This document shows positions 50,910 to 60,450 of a stretch of DNA of 64,000 bases, one piece after another; the first letter of the stretch is position 1; the number at the start of each line of letters is the position of its first letter. The DNA is from Acidobacteriota bacterium (GTDB taxonomy: Bacteria; Acidobacteriota; Terriglobia; Bryobacterales; Bryobacteraceae), in assembly GCA_016185425.1 (NCBI GenBank), contig JACPNQ010000024.1:248001-312000 (forward strand), read 5' to 3'. A model generated the notes under the pieces. It searched no databases and was not told where the DNA came from. It saw only the letters and a list, made by a program, of their open reading frames with translations. Position numbers and translations under genes: made by a program.

Positions 50910-53250
50910 TCTTCATGACCTTCTTCTTCCCGCCCATATGTGCTTGCAACATCGTGTCCATCATCAGGCTTGTAAATCGAGTACGAGAAGCCACCTGAAT
51001 TCGTTCCGTTTCTCCGTTGAAAGTAATCAACGAAGGTTCGCGAACCGCCAGGAATTTCTGCAATTGTGGCGACGAAACGAACGACGAAATCACCGATGCC
51101 GCCGAACCCAGGTTAAACCACGCGAACCCCGATGGATGCAGACCCGCCAGTGTCGGCATCTGGGCCCGGAATTGCTCGGAACGAATCAGCGGGAACCCGC
51201 CGGCCCGCGTCGCAATCGCACGCAGCGTCACCGCGCGGTCCATCGACACCAGCCAGTATCCGCGGTCGAAGGTCCAATGCAGCCCGAAGCCCGATAGGGT
51301 CACCGAATACCACTGCCGCCCATCCGCGACCTCTTGCTTCAATACCACTTTCCGCTCCGCTGACGCCTCGCGGTTGTACGCGTCCACAAGCCTCGCGATC
51401 GCCGCATTCAACGTCGCCGGCTGATATACCTCAATTGCCGCGAACCACCCCGGGATCGGCACCGCCGCGGTCTCCAGCGAAAGCGTGAAGTCGGTGCCCA
51501 ACGCTGCCGCCAGATCGTTCGCGATGTTCACACCTGTCTTGGTCTCCATCTCGCGCAGGCTGTCGGCAATTCCCGGCACCAGGCCCGTCAACTCTTCGAC
51601 AATTTGCCGCGGATTTCGCGTCGCCGCCGAAAATACCGCCACCGCATCGGCCGAGGCATATTCCGTCGATCCGGCCGAGCCCGGCTCGGCAAGCCACGAC
51701 GCCACACCCGTTCGCGGCCCGGTGAATGTCACCGTAGCCTCGTTCTCCTCCACGCCCTGCACGGTCCGCTGCTCCACGAAAGCGTACTTCACCTGATTCG
51801 CACCCAGCAGTTCCGGCGCGCGCTTCATGCCGATCCCTTCCACATCGGCCCCCAGTATCCAGGCCACCCCACGTGCATAGCGCTTCGAAATCTCCTGTGC
51901 AAACGGCGTGCCTGTGCCTTGTCCCAGGCGGGGCGACAGCGCCTCAAGAACCGCCGCCGACCTTGTGATCAGCAGTGTGCCGTTCGCCACCCGGTACGCC
52001 GCGCCGCCCGGCAGCAGCTTCTTCAGTTCCGTATCGAGCGCCGCCTCCTGGCCCTTCTTCACCTCGGCCATCACCAGTGGCATGTTCGGTTTCACCAGAA
52101 CAAATACGAGCTCCTCGCCCAACATCGGCGCCAGCACACGCACGCGGTCAATCATCCCGCGCATCTCGGCCGCGCTCTTCGATGTCCACCACTCCTGCAA
52201 CACGGCGTTGTCGCGGGACCGTTGTTCAATCAGGTTCATCGCCTGGTCCATCGTTGGCCCCAGGTTCGGAATCGCGCCGTACACCACAACATCCGGCGGC
52301 AGCAGCGAAATCAGCTTCGCCGAGGTGCGCGCCGTCGAAATCGTCAACTGTTTCTCAATCGCCGCCAACTCCGACAACAGCGCGAAGTGCTTGTCCTTCT
52401 CGGCGCTCCAGGAAACTGCTTCCCGTACAGACACTTTCTTCAGCGCCGCCGATGTCGTCGCCTGCTCACCCGGCTTCAACACAGCTTCCGTTCCCGGTTG
52501 CGTCACTGCCACCGAGCCCTCGACGACGCCAACCAGTGAACCTGCTGTGCCCGTCGAGACGGTGAAGATCGTCCCCTTCACCGCGGCTTCCGAATCGCGC
52601 GTGACGACCTTCAAATACCCGCGCCGTTGCTTCGCCGCCCGCACAATAATATCTCCGCGCTGGAGGTGAATCGTCGATCCGCTCCATGCCGCATTCACAA
52701 ACAACTCGGTCCGCTCATTCACTTCCACGAGCGATCCATCCGCCAGCCGCAACTGCGCTCGCGTACCCGCGGCGGTCCGCAGGACTTCGCCATCTGCGAT
52801 CCCCGCTCCGTTGGCAAGCGTAGCCGCGTTCAACGCATACACCACGCCCGATGCGGCCTCCACCGTAGCCCGCGGCCCGCTCGGCGCCATTGCCCTATCC
52901 AGTGCATTCCGCCCTAAATACAAAGCCGTCACCGCAATGCCAGCCGCGATCGCCCACCTGGGAATAGCAAATCGGCGCGACGGCGCTGCAACCGGCATCG
53001 CAACCACTGGCGCCGAATTGAACGAACGCCGGCAGCCGGCGCATCGCGTCAAATGATCTTCGAGCAATAGCGCCTGCGCTTCGCCAAGCTTCCCGGCCCC
53101 GTATTCTTCAAATTCGGACCGAAACTGCAAGCAGGCGGGCCCGGCCGCAAGGTTGCTCCGAACCCGCTCCCGCGCCGCGGCCTCAGCGGCCGGGTCGCAC
53201 GTCTCCTGCCGCATCTCACTCAAAATCTGGTCAAACTCTTGTTCGTTCAT
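50890..53250 (-). CDS. Membrane anti-sigma/FecR-domain sensor protein with DUF3352-like C-terminal region
   Basis: A 786-residue protein. The amino end resembles a zinc-finger anti-sigma factor (CLQFRSEFEEYGAGKLGEAQ ... HLTRCAGCRRSF, residues about 40-77). A membrane helix follows (about 95-110). A FecR domain covers about 128-240 (LRTAAGTRAQLRLADGSLVEVNERTEL). The last 500 residues look like DUF3352-type helical repeats facing outside. This would control the ECF sigma factor encoded 17 bases upstream. It is coupled to the ABC ATPase by a 20-base overlap, which suggests that the transporters are among the targets or sensors. Confidence 0.8.
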   Translation of the reverse strand: MNEQEFDQILSEMRQETCDPAAEAAARERVRSNLAAGPACLQFRSEFEEYGAGKLGEAQALLLEDHLTRCAGCRRSFNSAPVVAMPVAAPSRRFAIPRWAIAAGIAVTALYLGRNALDRAMAPSGPRATVEAASGVVYALNAATLANGAGIADGEVLRTAAGTRAQLRLADGSLVEVNERTELFVNAAWSGSTIHLQRGDIIVRAAKQRRGYLKVVTRDSEAAVKGTIFTVSTGTAGSLVGVVEGSVAVTQPGTEAVLKPGEQATTSAALKKVSVREAVSWSAEKDKHFALLSELAAIEKQLTISTARTSAKLISLLPPDVVVYGAIPNLGPTMDQAMNLIEQRSRDNAVLQEWWTSKSAAEMRGMIDRVRVLAPMLGEELVFVLVKPNMPLVMAEVKKGQEAALDTELKKLLPGGAAYRVANGTLLITRSAAVLEALSPRLGQGTGTPFAQEISKRYARGVAWILGADVEGIGMKRAPELLGANQVKYAFVEQRTVQGVEENEATVTFTGPRTGVASWLAEPGSAGSTEYASADAVAVFSAATRNPRQIVEELTGLVPGIADSLREMETKTGVNIANDLAAALGTDFTLSLETAAVPIPGWFAAIEVYQPATLNAAIARLVDAYNREASAERKVVLKQEVADGRQWYSVTLSGFGLHWTFDRGYWLVSMDRAVTLRAIATRAGGFPLIRSEQFRAQMPTLAGLHPSGFAWFNLGSAASVISSFVSSPQLQKFLAVREPSLITFNGETERIQVASRTRFTSLMMDTMLQAHMGGKKKVMKNELRGY

Positions 53251-53267
53251 GGCGGTAGGTCTCCTTC

Positions 53268-53783
53268 TTAGCGGCTCAGGAACACGAGCAGGTCTTGGCG
53301 GATCCGGTGCAGCCGGCTGGCCACCGTACCGCGCTCAATCGCAAACATCCCGGCTAACTCGTCATACGAAAACCCTTCCAGGTTCCGCAAGGTAAACAGT
53401 TGGGCATCTTCCGGATCCAGCTTCGCCAGCGCCCGCCGCAGGGACTCTTTCAGCAGCGCATCTTTGGCGGGCGAGGTCCGTTCCGGAGTGAGATCGAGGG
53501 GAGTCTCCCGTTGGGTCTGCTTCTTCCGCAGAATATCGATCGCGGCATTCGTCGCCGCCCGCCGCAGGTAGTGTTCGGAAGAACTCAACAGGTCGAGCAC
53601 GGGCTGATTCATCAACCGTAGAAAAACGGTCTGCAGCGCGTCCTCGGCATCGGCGGCATTCCCCGTTACCCGCAGGGCGGTCCGGTAGACGGTCGAGGCA
53701 TGTTGTTCATACAAATCCTGAAACGTTGGTGGCAGCGGCAATGCGTTGGGTCCCGCTGTTAATGCTAGCCCGATAGATCCCAT
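53268..53783 (-). CDS. ECF-type RNA polymerase sigma factor
   Basis: A 171-residue ECF sigma factor: region 2 (LYEQHASTVYRTALRVTGNAADAEDALQTVFLRL, about residues 24-57) and region 4 (LDPEDAQLFTLRNLEGFSYDELAGMFAIERGTVASRLHRIRQDL, about 122-165) are both present. There is no extra C-terminal domain. It leads a six-gene minus-strand unit with the FecR-domain anti-sigma protein and two ABC transporters, so it probably drives its own operon under envelope stress or transport control (inference). Tandem hairpins separate it from the PhoD gene upstream. Confidence 0.92.
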   Translation of the reverse strand: MGSIGLALTAGPNALPLPPTFQDLYEQHASTVYRTALRVTGNAADAEDALQTVFLRLMNQPVLDLLSSSEHYLRRAATNAAIDILRKKQTQRETPLDLTPERTSPAKDALLKESLRRALAKLDPEDAQLFTLRNLEGFSYDELAGMFAIERGTVASRLHRIRQDLLVFLSR

Positions 53784-53803
53784 GTTCGTGGTCCCAACTA
53801 GCC

Positions 53804-53843
53804 AAACGGGGCAAATACCCGTTTTCTTCCGAAATTCTTTCGG
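53804..53843 (-). terminator. Tandem hairpins between PhoD and sigma-factor genes
   Basis: AAACGGG (53804-53810) pairs with CCCGTTT (53818-53824) around 7 bases. CCGAAA (53829-53834) pairs with TTTCGG (53838-53843) around 3 bases. They lie downstream of the PhoD stop and upstream of the sigma gene, so they may end the PhoD transcript. No strong U-tract follows on the minus strand. Confidence 0.4.
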
Positions 53844-53879
53844 TATGCTTATCCCGTAATTTCGTCCGCGTCAGCGCAG

Positions 53880-55385
53880 CTAACCTCCCAACGCCTTCTC
53901 AAACAACACCATCCCCGCCATATCCCTTAACTTCACCGTCATGCCCCCAGCCTCATTAATAGCCACCTCACCAAAAAACTGCATCCCCGCCGCCGGCCCA
54001 ACACCCCCCTGTCCGGCCGGCGGATGCTTCTGAAACACCACCTGCGGTCCGAACGTATTGTCCAAAACTCCCGGCCCAAACGTTCCCGCATTCAACGGCC
54101 CGCTCACAAACTCCCAGAACGGCGAAAACTCGGTAAACACTGCCTTCCGCGGATCGTAATAATGCGCGGCGGTATAGTGCACATCCGCCGTCAGCCAAAC
54201 GATATTCCGCACATCCCGAATACCCTTCAATAGCCGCGCCAGCTCCAATTCCCGCCCTAGCGCCGGCCCATCCCCGTTCGCTACCGCCTCAAACATCGTC
54301 CGTCCGGAACTGTCCTTTCCATCCGGCACCAACAATCCCAACGGCATGTCCGACGCGATCACCTTCCACCGCGCTTTACTCTGCCGCAATCCGTCCATCA
54401 GCCAGCCCAACTGCGGCGCGCCTAGGAAATCGGTATCGCTTCCCTCCCGCTCCTGCCGGTTATACGAATTCGGCCCGCGGTAAGACCGCATATCAATCAC
54501 AAACACGTCCAGCAGCGGCCCATACGGAATGTGCCGGTAAACCCGCTCCGTCTCAATTGAGTGATACCGCATCGGCGCGTACTCCAAAAACGCCCGGCGC
54601 CCCCGCGCCGTCAACAATGCCACACTCTTCTCGGAGAACTTCGGATCGTCCGTCAGCGACTTTGACGGACTATAGTTATTCAATACCTCGTGATCGTCCC
54701 ACTGCCAAATCTGTGGCACTTCCGCCTGAAACTTCCGCAAGTTATCGTCGAGTAAGTTGTACTTGTAACACCCGCGGAATTCAGCCAGCGTCTCCGCCGC
54801 CTTACTCTTTTCCGCTGTAATCAAATTCTTCCAAATCGACCCATCCGCCAACTTCACTTCACTAACAATCGGCCCATCCGCATAAATCGTATCCCCCGAG
54901 TGGATAAAGAAGTCCGGCTGCAACTGCCGCATCGTCTCGTAGATCTTCATCCCCCCGAAAGCCGGATTAATTCCCCAACCCTGCCCCACTGTGTCTCCCG
55001 ACCACAGGAACCGCACCGCGCGCCGCCCCGCGGGCGCCGGCCGGAAACTCCCTCTGGCGGGCGCCGAATCGCCGCCACCCGATGCCAAATCGCGGAACAC
55101 CACTTCATACTCAATATCCGCGCCCGGCGCCCAACCACCAATATCCACGCGCCCGGTGTAATCCGTGGTTTCCAAACAGTGCGGCCCCATCGCTTCCGTC
55201 CAGGGCGCTCCTGCCCGCCGCTCCCGCCATCGCACCATCATCCGGGCCGGACCATCCGCGCGGCTCCAGATCAGAGCTCGCGAGGCCGTAACATCCCCAG
55301 CCGCCACACCCTGCCCGAGCGCCGGTCGCCTCCCGCGCAAAACGGCAGGAGCCGCCTGCAGTAACTGCCGCCGTGACCAGTTCAT
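53880..55385 (-). CDS. Alkaline phosphatase D (PhoD)-family metallophosphoesterase
   Basis: A 501-residue protein. The amino end is a Tat-like leader (NWSRRQLLQAAPAVLRG). A PhoD N-terminal beta domain precedes the catalytic domain: SGDTVGQGW, then HSGDTIYADGP, WQWDDHEVLNNY (Asp-His metal site), and a later VWLTADVHYTAAHY. These are the metal-binding blocks of PhoD, a Ca/Fe-dependent phosphomono- and diesterase. It lies 6 bases after the DUF3299 stop, so both follow the DeoR regulator in one unit. Confidence 0.9.
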   Translation of the reverse strand: MNWSRRQLLQAAPAVLRGRRPALGQGVAAGDVTASRALIWSRADGPARMMVRWRERRAGAPWTEAMGPHCLETTDYTGRVDIGGWAPGADIEYEVVFRDLASGGGDSAPARGSFRPAPAGRRAVRFLWSGDTVGQGWGINPAFGGMKIYETMRQLQPDFFIHSGDTIYADGPIVSEVKLADGSIWKNLITAEKSKAAETLAEFRGCYKYNLLDDNLRKFQAEVPQIWQWDDHEVLNNYSPSKSLTDDPKFSEKSVALLTARGRRAFLEYAPMRYHSIETERVYRHIPYGPLLDVFVIDMRSYRGPNSYNRQEREGSDTDFLGAPQLGWLMDGLRQSKARWKVIASDMPLGLLVPDGKDSSGRTMFEAVANGDGPALGRELELARLLKGIRDVRNIVWLTADVHYTAAHYYDPRKAVFTEFSPFWEFVSGPLNAGTFGPGVLDNTFGPQVVFQKHPPAGQGGVGPAAGMQFFGEVAINEAGGMTVKLRDMAGMVLFEKALGG

Positions 55386-55391
55386 GACTAA

Positions 55392-55922
55392 CTATCCTCT
55401 CCGCCGCAATTCCACCACACCTAACTTAAATCCTGCCTGCCCATACGGACTATCGGTTGCTCCGATTTCCAACCGTCCGCACGCCCAAACCGAATAAACT
55501 AACTCCACCTTCGCCGGCCGCCCGGTCGACATGGTGGCATACACAATCTGGTTCCCCGGCGGCGGCGGCGTGTGCACGCACTGCCCGGCCTGTGCCACCA
55601 GCAGAAACTCGTTCGCCTCCTGAAAACCGTCATCGAGCGGAACCATATACCCGGCGATTTTCACATTCGTGCCCGTAATCGCTTCCAGCAGCGGCGACGC
55701 CTGGCCCGTCCGCGTATCCAGCCCGCGCAATACGGCCCACTCCACCTCCGCAAATCCGTCATTCCGCTCAGCGCCTGTTTCCGTTTCCACCGGAAGCGCC
55801 GCTACCTTCGGCCGCGCCACATGGATCTTCTTTGCCGTAGTCTCTTCCACCGGCACCAGCTTCTGCCCGCCGCAGGAGATCAACCCAATCCCCGCCAAAC
55901 TCATCCATTCTCTGCGCCGCAT
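55392..55922 (-). CDS. DUF3299 lipoprotein-like protein (paralogue of 29631-30152)
   Basis: A 176-residue protein with a lipoprotein-like leader (MSLAGIGLISCGG, Cys17). The core shares GYMVPL, EFLLV, CVHTPPPPGNQIV and SPYGQAGF with the DUF3299 gene in the metal operon. Here it sits between a DeoR regulator and PhoD, not with DUF2796 or an ABC system. The function is unknown. It lies 15 bases downstream of the DeoR gene. Confidence 0.82.
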   Translation of the reverse strand: MRRREWMSLAGIGLISCGGQKLVPVEETTAKKIHVARPKVAALPVETETGAERNDGFAEVEWAVLRGLDTRTGQASPLLEAITGTNVKIAGYMVPLDDGFQEANEFLLVAQAGQCVHTPPPPGNQIVYATMSTGRPAKVELVYSVWACGRLEIGATDSPYGQAGFKLGVVELRRRG

Positions 55923-55937
55923 AGCTCTTTTCCTACT

Positions 55938-56738
55938 CTACGCCATCACCACCTCAATCCCACGGCTTCGCAAAGCCTCCAGCGTCGCGTCATCGTCGGC
56001 CCCCGTCGTGATCACCCGGTGAACCATTTCCAACCGCCCAATCACCGACAAACTCCGCCGCCCCAGTTTGCTCTTATCGGTCACGATCGTCACCTGCCGC
56101 GCCACCTCCATCATCAGCCCATTCAATTGCGCCTCCAGTATGTCCGGCGTCGACGCTCCAGCCTCCGCGTCCAGCCCATCCACGCCGAGAAACAAATAGT
56201 CCGCCCGCAACTGCCGCAGCATATGTTCTGCCTGCGGCCCCGCAAACGATAGCGAAATCGGCCGCAGCAATCCGCCAAGCATCAAGACCGTTACACCAGG
56301 CGCCGGCGCCAACTCCTCCGCAATATTCATCGCGTTGGTGATTACCGTAATCCCGCCCGTCTTTCCCTCCCGGATCAACTTCGCAATCTCCTCCGTTGTC
56401 GATCCCGAATCCAATATGATCGTCGCTCCCGGTTGAATCCAATCCATTGCCCGCTGCGCGATCCGCACCTTGTCCCGATGGTTCACGGTTTCCTTGAACC
56501 GCACCGGATAGTCCCGCGATGGATCCAGATTCTGGATCGCCCCGCCATGCGACCGGGACAGGAGTCGCCGCTCCGCCAGATTATCCAGGTCTCCCCGCGC
56601 CGTCACCGCCGAAACACCCAGTTTTTCGACGATCTGCGGGATAGTTACACGCCCGCCCGCTTGCAGCATCGCAAGTATCTGCCGCCGGCGCTCCTCTGTG
56701 AGCAGTCTCGTGCTGCCGTACTTTTTTGTTCGAACCAA
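55938..56738 (-). CDS. DeoR/GlpR-family transcriptional regulator
   Basis: A 266-residue regulator. An amino-terminal DeoR helix-turn-helix (LTEERRRQILAMLQAGGRVTIPQIVEKLGVSAVTARGDLDNL, about 14-56) is followed by the ribose-isomerase-like sensor domain (DSGSTTEEIAKLI near 114-126, and DKSKLGRR later), which normally binds a phosphorylated sugar. It is divergent from the TonB-dependent receptor, across a region with 10-base-spaced TCGTTT repeats (56768-56783), so it may control the receptor by sugar availability. Confidence 0.92.
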   Translation of the reverse strand: MVRTKKYGSTRLLTEERRRQILAMLQAGGRVTIPQIVEKLGVSAVTARGDLDNLAERRLLSRSHGGAIQNLDPSRDYPVRFKETVNHRDKVRIAQRAMDWIQPGATIILDSGSTTEEIAKLIREGKTGGITVITNAMNIAEELAPAPGVTVLMLGGLLRPISLSFAGPQAEHMLRQLRADYLFLGVDGLDAEAGASTPDILEAQLNGLMMEVARQVTIVTDKSKLGRRSLSVIGRLEMVHRVITTGADDDATLEALRSRGIEVVMA

Positions 56739-56767
56739 AGATTGAGTATATAAACACGTCCAAGCTT

Positions 56768-56783
56768 TCGTTTTCTGTCGTTT
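56768..56783. promoter_or_regulatory. Direct repeats TCGTTT spaced by one helical turn (possible DeoR site)
   Basis: TCGTTT at 56768-56773 and 56778-56783, start-to-start 10 bases, in the 108-base divergent region between the DeoR regulator and the Oar-like receptor gene. DeoR-family regulators often bind short T/C-rich direct repeats spaced by a helical turn. Confidence 0.35.
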
Positions 56784-56846
56784 GACTTCCTTTATTTACT
56801 TTTCAGCCTCCGCATGACACAATGTTCGCAATTGAAGGGAGTTCCA

Positions 56847-59800
56847 ATGACTTCACCTATACGTTTCATCCTCACTCTTTCCCTCCTCGCCTCCGCCGCT
56901 TTTTCCCAAGGCACCGACCTCGGCACCATCCGCGGCACAGTCACTGACCCTACCGGCTCGGTCATTGCCGGCGCCGCTGTGGAAGTCGTCGACTTAGGCA
57001 CCAATCAATCCCGCAAAGTAACCACGAACTCCGCCGGAGTATATGAAGCCGGCGCACTCCGCTCCGGCCAGTACAAGGTCGTCGTCTCCATGGCCGGCTT
57101 CGCCACCACAGAACTAACCGGCCTCACGGTACGAGGCGGCGATGTTGCCAATGGCAACGCCCAGCTCTCCGTCAATACCGCCACTCAAACGGTCCTCGTC
57201 GAGGAAACCGCGTCCGCCGTCCAGACCGACTCCCCCGTCCTCGCCACATCGCTCGATAATAAAGTTCTTATCGAAATCCCCCGCGATAGCCGCGACATCT
57301 ACCAGTTCCTCTATCTCAACCCCAACATCACGCAGTCCGCCAATGGCACCGGCAGCTTCAAGTTCCTCGGCGCGCAGAGCTACGGGGCCAGCTTCTCGCT
57401 CGACGGTCAGCGCTCCAACGGCGGCATCTTCGGCGAACCCACTGGCAGCCAACCCTCGCTCGAAGTCATCGGCGAGCTCAACGTTCTCTCCAATAGCTTT
57501 TCCGCCGAGTACGCCGGCATCGCCAACATCCGTGTCACTACTAAGCGCGGCGGAAAGGACTATCACGGCTCTCTCTTTTACAACAACCGTAACTCCGCGC
57601 TCTCCGCATGGGCTCTGCGTGACAAATTTGAGCTCGCCCGCTTCACGCCCTCTCCCGAACGCCCCGATTTCAAGAAGCCCTATTTTAATCTCAACGAATT
57701 CGGCGGCTCATTCGGTGGCCCCGCGAAAATCACCAGCAAGACATACTTCATGCTCGCGCTCGAGCGCCGCCTCGGTGCCTCTCCCATCGCCGCCACATCC
57801 ACCACCCTCCCGCACCCCACGCTCTGGACCGGCAACTTCACGCGGATGAACGATTCGGCCAAACCGCTCGTACCAGCCGCTGTCACCCTCACCGCCGCCG
57901 AAGTCGCCAGTAATACGGTCGGAGGCCTCGGTCAGCGCTTCACCACCATCCCTTCCCGGCTACTCAATCCCGTCACGCAGGCCATCATTCAGAAATACTT
58001 CCCGAAAGTCGGGGTCGATGCCGCTATCAACGCCGCTAACGGGCGTCTCTCGCGCTTCTATCAAAGTTTGCCCACGCACGCCAACCGCACCCTCGGCACG
58101 GCGCGACTCGATCATGACTTCTCCGAGAAGAACCGCGTCTACGGCGTCTTCAATGTGCTGGATGGGGGCAGCGATTCTTCGCTCGTCCAGAGCCCGTTTA
58201 CCGGCCTCGGAAATACGCAGACCGAACAGCGCAACTACACGTTATCGCTGTCCTATACGCGCATCGTCTCTCCATCGGTCATTAACGAAGTTCGCGGCGG
58301 ATTCAACCAGCAGAATCTATTCCGCCACAGCAACACAACTCTGCGCGGCTTCCTCTCCTCAATCGGTTTCAACGACGCGGATATCGCTGCCTACGGCGCC
58401 TCCGTTGGCCTCGACACACTCGACACCTTCGGCCATCCGCGCATCCAGTGGGGCAACTACGCCGTATTCAACAACGGCGGCCGCAACACCTATCGCCCGC
58501 TCGATCAACGCCTCATCACCTTCGGTGACACCATGTCCTGGATCCTCGGCAAACATAGCTTCCGCGCTGGCGCCGACTTTGTCCGCAACGCCGCCACGGA
58601 CGGCTTCGCCAACAATCGCGGCCAGGTCCGCGGAGCCATCAATTACACCGGCAACGCCGTCGACGCCTTCACCCGTTTTCTCCTCGGCCTTCCCGCCAAT
58701 ACCGCGCAATCCGTCATCGCGCTCCGCCCTCCCATGAAGGTTCACAACTGGGAAACCGGCTTCTTCGTCCAGGACGATTGGAAGGTCAATTCCCGCCTCA
58801 CCGTCAATCTCGGCCTTCGCTACGAGGTCATCACGCCTTTCGTCGAAGAGAACGACCTCATGGTTAACTTCGATGCCGACGCAAAAGGCCTGAACGGCAA
58901 GCAGGGTATTTTCATCGTCCCGTCGGAAAGAACTGTCAAATCGGTTGACCCCCGCATTCTGAACTACGGCTACATACTCGCTAAGGACGCCGGTGTCGGC
59001 CGTGGCCTCGTGCGCACGGACACCAACAACTTCGCTCCTCGCGTCGGCGCGGCGTATCGGATCGCCAACAAATCGGTACTCCGGGGCGGTTATGGCATCT
59101 TCTATCCCACCTCCGCCGCCCAAGGCATGCGCGACGCCCTCGCCACCAATCCGTTCAATCAAACGGTCAGCCGGACCAACAACGCCGCCGCCCCGCTCCA
59201 GCCGTGGCCCGGAGCCACCCATGGCATCAGCCCTGTTTCCGGCGGCATGCGGGGAAGCACTGGCAACCTACCCGCGTTCAACATCATTCCGCTCGGCCTC
59301 ATCTCGCCGCGCATTCAGCAGTACAACGTCACCTTTGAGCACGAGTTGCTATCGCGCATGACCATCCGCGCCTCCTACCTCGGCACACGGATGAACAATA
59401 TGATCGCCGGAGTCGACCGCAATATGATCGCTCCGAGCGACACACCGTTCGGCACAACAACCGGCGACGGCGTCACCCCGTGTACACCCGACGACTTCGA
59501 TTGCGACTACTCCGCGGCCGATACTCGCCGCCTGCCGTTCCCCGGCCTTGGCGACTACATGGCCAGCTATCAGAACCTCGGCAACGGCCGCTCCCACGCC
59601 TTCCAGACGGAGTTGAACCGTCGTGCCGCCAACTTCACGTTCAACATCGCCTATACGTACCTCGATCAGCAGACCGCCGTCCTCGACTCCGGTAATTCCA
59701 CGCTCGGTGGCCCCACCTACAATCAGTTCAATCCCGGCCAGGATTTCGGTTGGGATTCCTTCGTAAGCAGGCACCGCATGGTGGCTTACGGGCTCTATGA

Positions 59801-60443
59801 TGTGCCCTTCGGCAAAGGCCGTAAGTACGGCGGCAATACGCGCGGTATTACCGACGCTGTTCTCGGCGGCTGGCAGATCACGAGCAACATGTACGCCAAG
59901 TCCGGCACTGGCTTCACGCCATTCTGGTACTGCGAAAACTGCGGCCCCGCCTTCCCCGGCAACATCGGCAGCGGCTTCGTCGACGCCTACGGCGGATTCG
60001 ACCAGTCCTTCCGTGCCCGCGTCACTGGCGACACTGGCCGCGTCGGCGACCAGCAGTGGAACCCCGCCGGCTTTACAGTACCCACCGTTGGCGCGGATTT
60101 CTTCAGCAACTCGCAAGTCGCCAAGCGCAATCAATTAATCGGGCCCGGCAGTGTTGGGGTGAATCTCGGTGTTCACAAGGTGTTCCGCGCCGGCGAGCGC
60201 GTTCGTGCCGACTTCGGCGCCGACATCAACAATCTCTTTAATCACCCGTTACTCTCACCAGCCGACAACGCGATCGCCAATCTCGGTTCATTCGCCATCG
60301 AGGTCGATCCGGCAACACTGAAGATCAAGCCGATCGCCCGCGTCACACCGAACCCCGACTTCGGCCGCCTGACCACCAGCTTCGCGCAAGACGGCATCGA
60401 TCTCCGCCGCGCCGTCCGGCTGCGCCTCCGGGTGACGTTCTAA
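56847..60443 (+). CDS. Oar-like TonB-dependent outer-membrane receptor
   Basis: A 1198-residue outer-membrane protein with a signal peptide (PIRFILTLSLLASAAFSQ). An amino-terminal CarboxypepD_reg domain (GTIRGTVTDPTGSVIAGAAVEVVD, about 22-100) precedes the TonB plug region (IPRDSRDIYQFLYLNPN) and a large beta barrel that ends in the terminal aromatic sequence LRVTF. These are Oar/SusC-relative receptors typical of Acidobacteria, taking up polymers, peptides or glycans. AAGGGAG lies 6 bases before the ATG at 56847; an earlier ATG (56814) is less likely. The divergent DeoR gene may regulate it. Confidence 0.9.
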   Translation: MTSPIRFILTLSLLASAAFSQGTDLGTIRGTVTDPTGSVIAGAAVEVVDLGTNQSRKVTTNSAGVYEAGALRSGQYKVVVSMAGFATTELTGLTVRGGDVANGNAQLSVNTATQTVLVEETASAVQTDSPVLATSLDNKVLIEIPRDSRDIYQFLYLNPNITQSANGTGSFKFLGAQSYGASFSLDGQRSNGGIFGEPTGSQPSLEVIGELNVLSNSFSAEYAGIANIRVTTKRGGKDYHGSLFYNNRNSALSAWALRDKFELARFTPSPERPDFKKPYFNLNEFGGSFGGPAKITSKTYFMLALERRLGASPIAATSTTLPHPTLWTGNFTRMNDSAKPLVPAAVTLTAAEVASNTVGGLGQRFTTIPSRLLNPVTQAIIQKYFPKVGVDAAINAANGRLSRFYQSLPTHANRTLGTARLDHDFSEKNRVYGVFNVLDGGSDSSLVQSPFTGLGNTQTEQRNYTLSLSYTRIVSPSVINEVRGGFNQQNLFRHSNTTLRGFLSSIGFNDADIAAYGASVGLDTLDTFGHPRIQWGNYAVFNNGGRNTYRPLDQRLITFGDTMSWILGKHSFRAGADFVRNAATDGFANNRGQVRGAINYTGNAVDAFTRFLLGLPANTAQSVIALRPPMKVHNWETGFFVQDDWKVNSRLTVNLGLRYEVITPFVEENDLMVNFDADAKGLNGKQGIFIVPSERTVKSVDPRILNYGYILAKDAGVGRGLVRTDTNNFAPRVGAAYRIANKSVLRGGYGIFYPTSAAQGMRDALATNPFNQTVSRTNNAAAPLQPWPGATHGISPVSGGMRGSTGNLPAFNIIPLGLISPRIQQYNVTFEHELLSRMTIRASYLGTRMNNMIAGVDRNMIAPSDTPFGTTTGDGVTPCTPDDFDCDYSAADTRRLPFPGLGDYMASYQNLGNGRSHAFQTELNRRAANFTFNIAYTYLDQQTAVLDSGNSTLGGPTYNQFNPGQDFGWDSFVSRHRMVAYGLYDVPFGKGRKYGGNTRGITDAVLGGWQITSNMYAKSGTGFTPFWYCENCGPAFPGNIGSGFVDAYGGFDQSFRARVTGDTGRVGDQQWNPAGFTVPTVGADFFSNSQVAKRNQLIGPGSVGVNLGVHKVFRAGERVRADFGADINNLFNHPLLSPADNAIANLGSFAIEVDPATLKIKPIARVTPNPDFGRLTTSFAQDGIDLRRAVRLRLRVTF

Positions 60444-60450
60444 CGGAACA

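Noticed and set aside
57142-57849. Overlapping plus-strand frame of 235 codons inside the Oar-like receptor gene
   Set aside because: It is a Ser/Pro/Ala-rich frame-shifted shadow of the receptor and has no recognisable domain.
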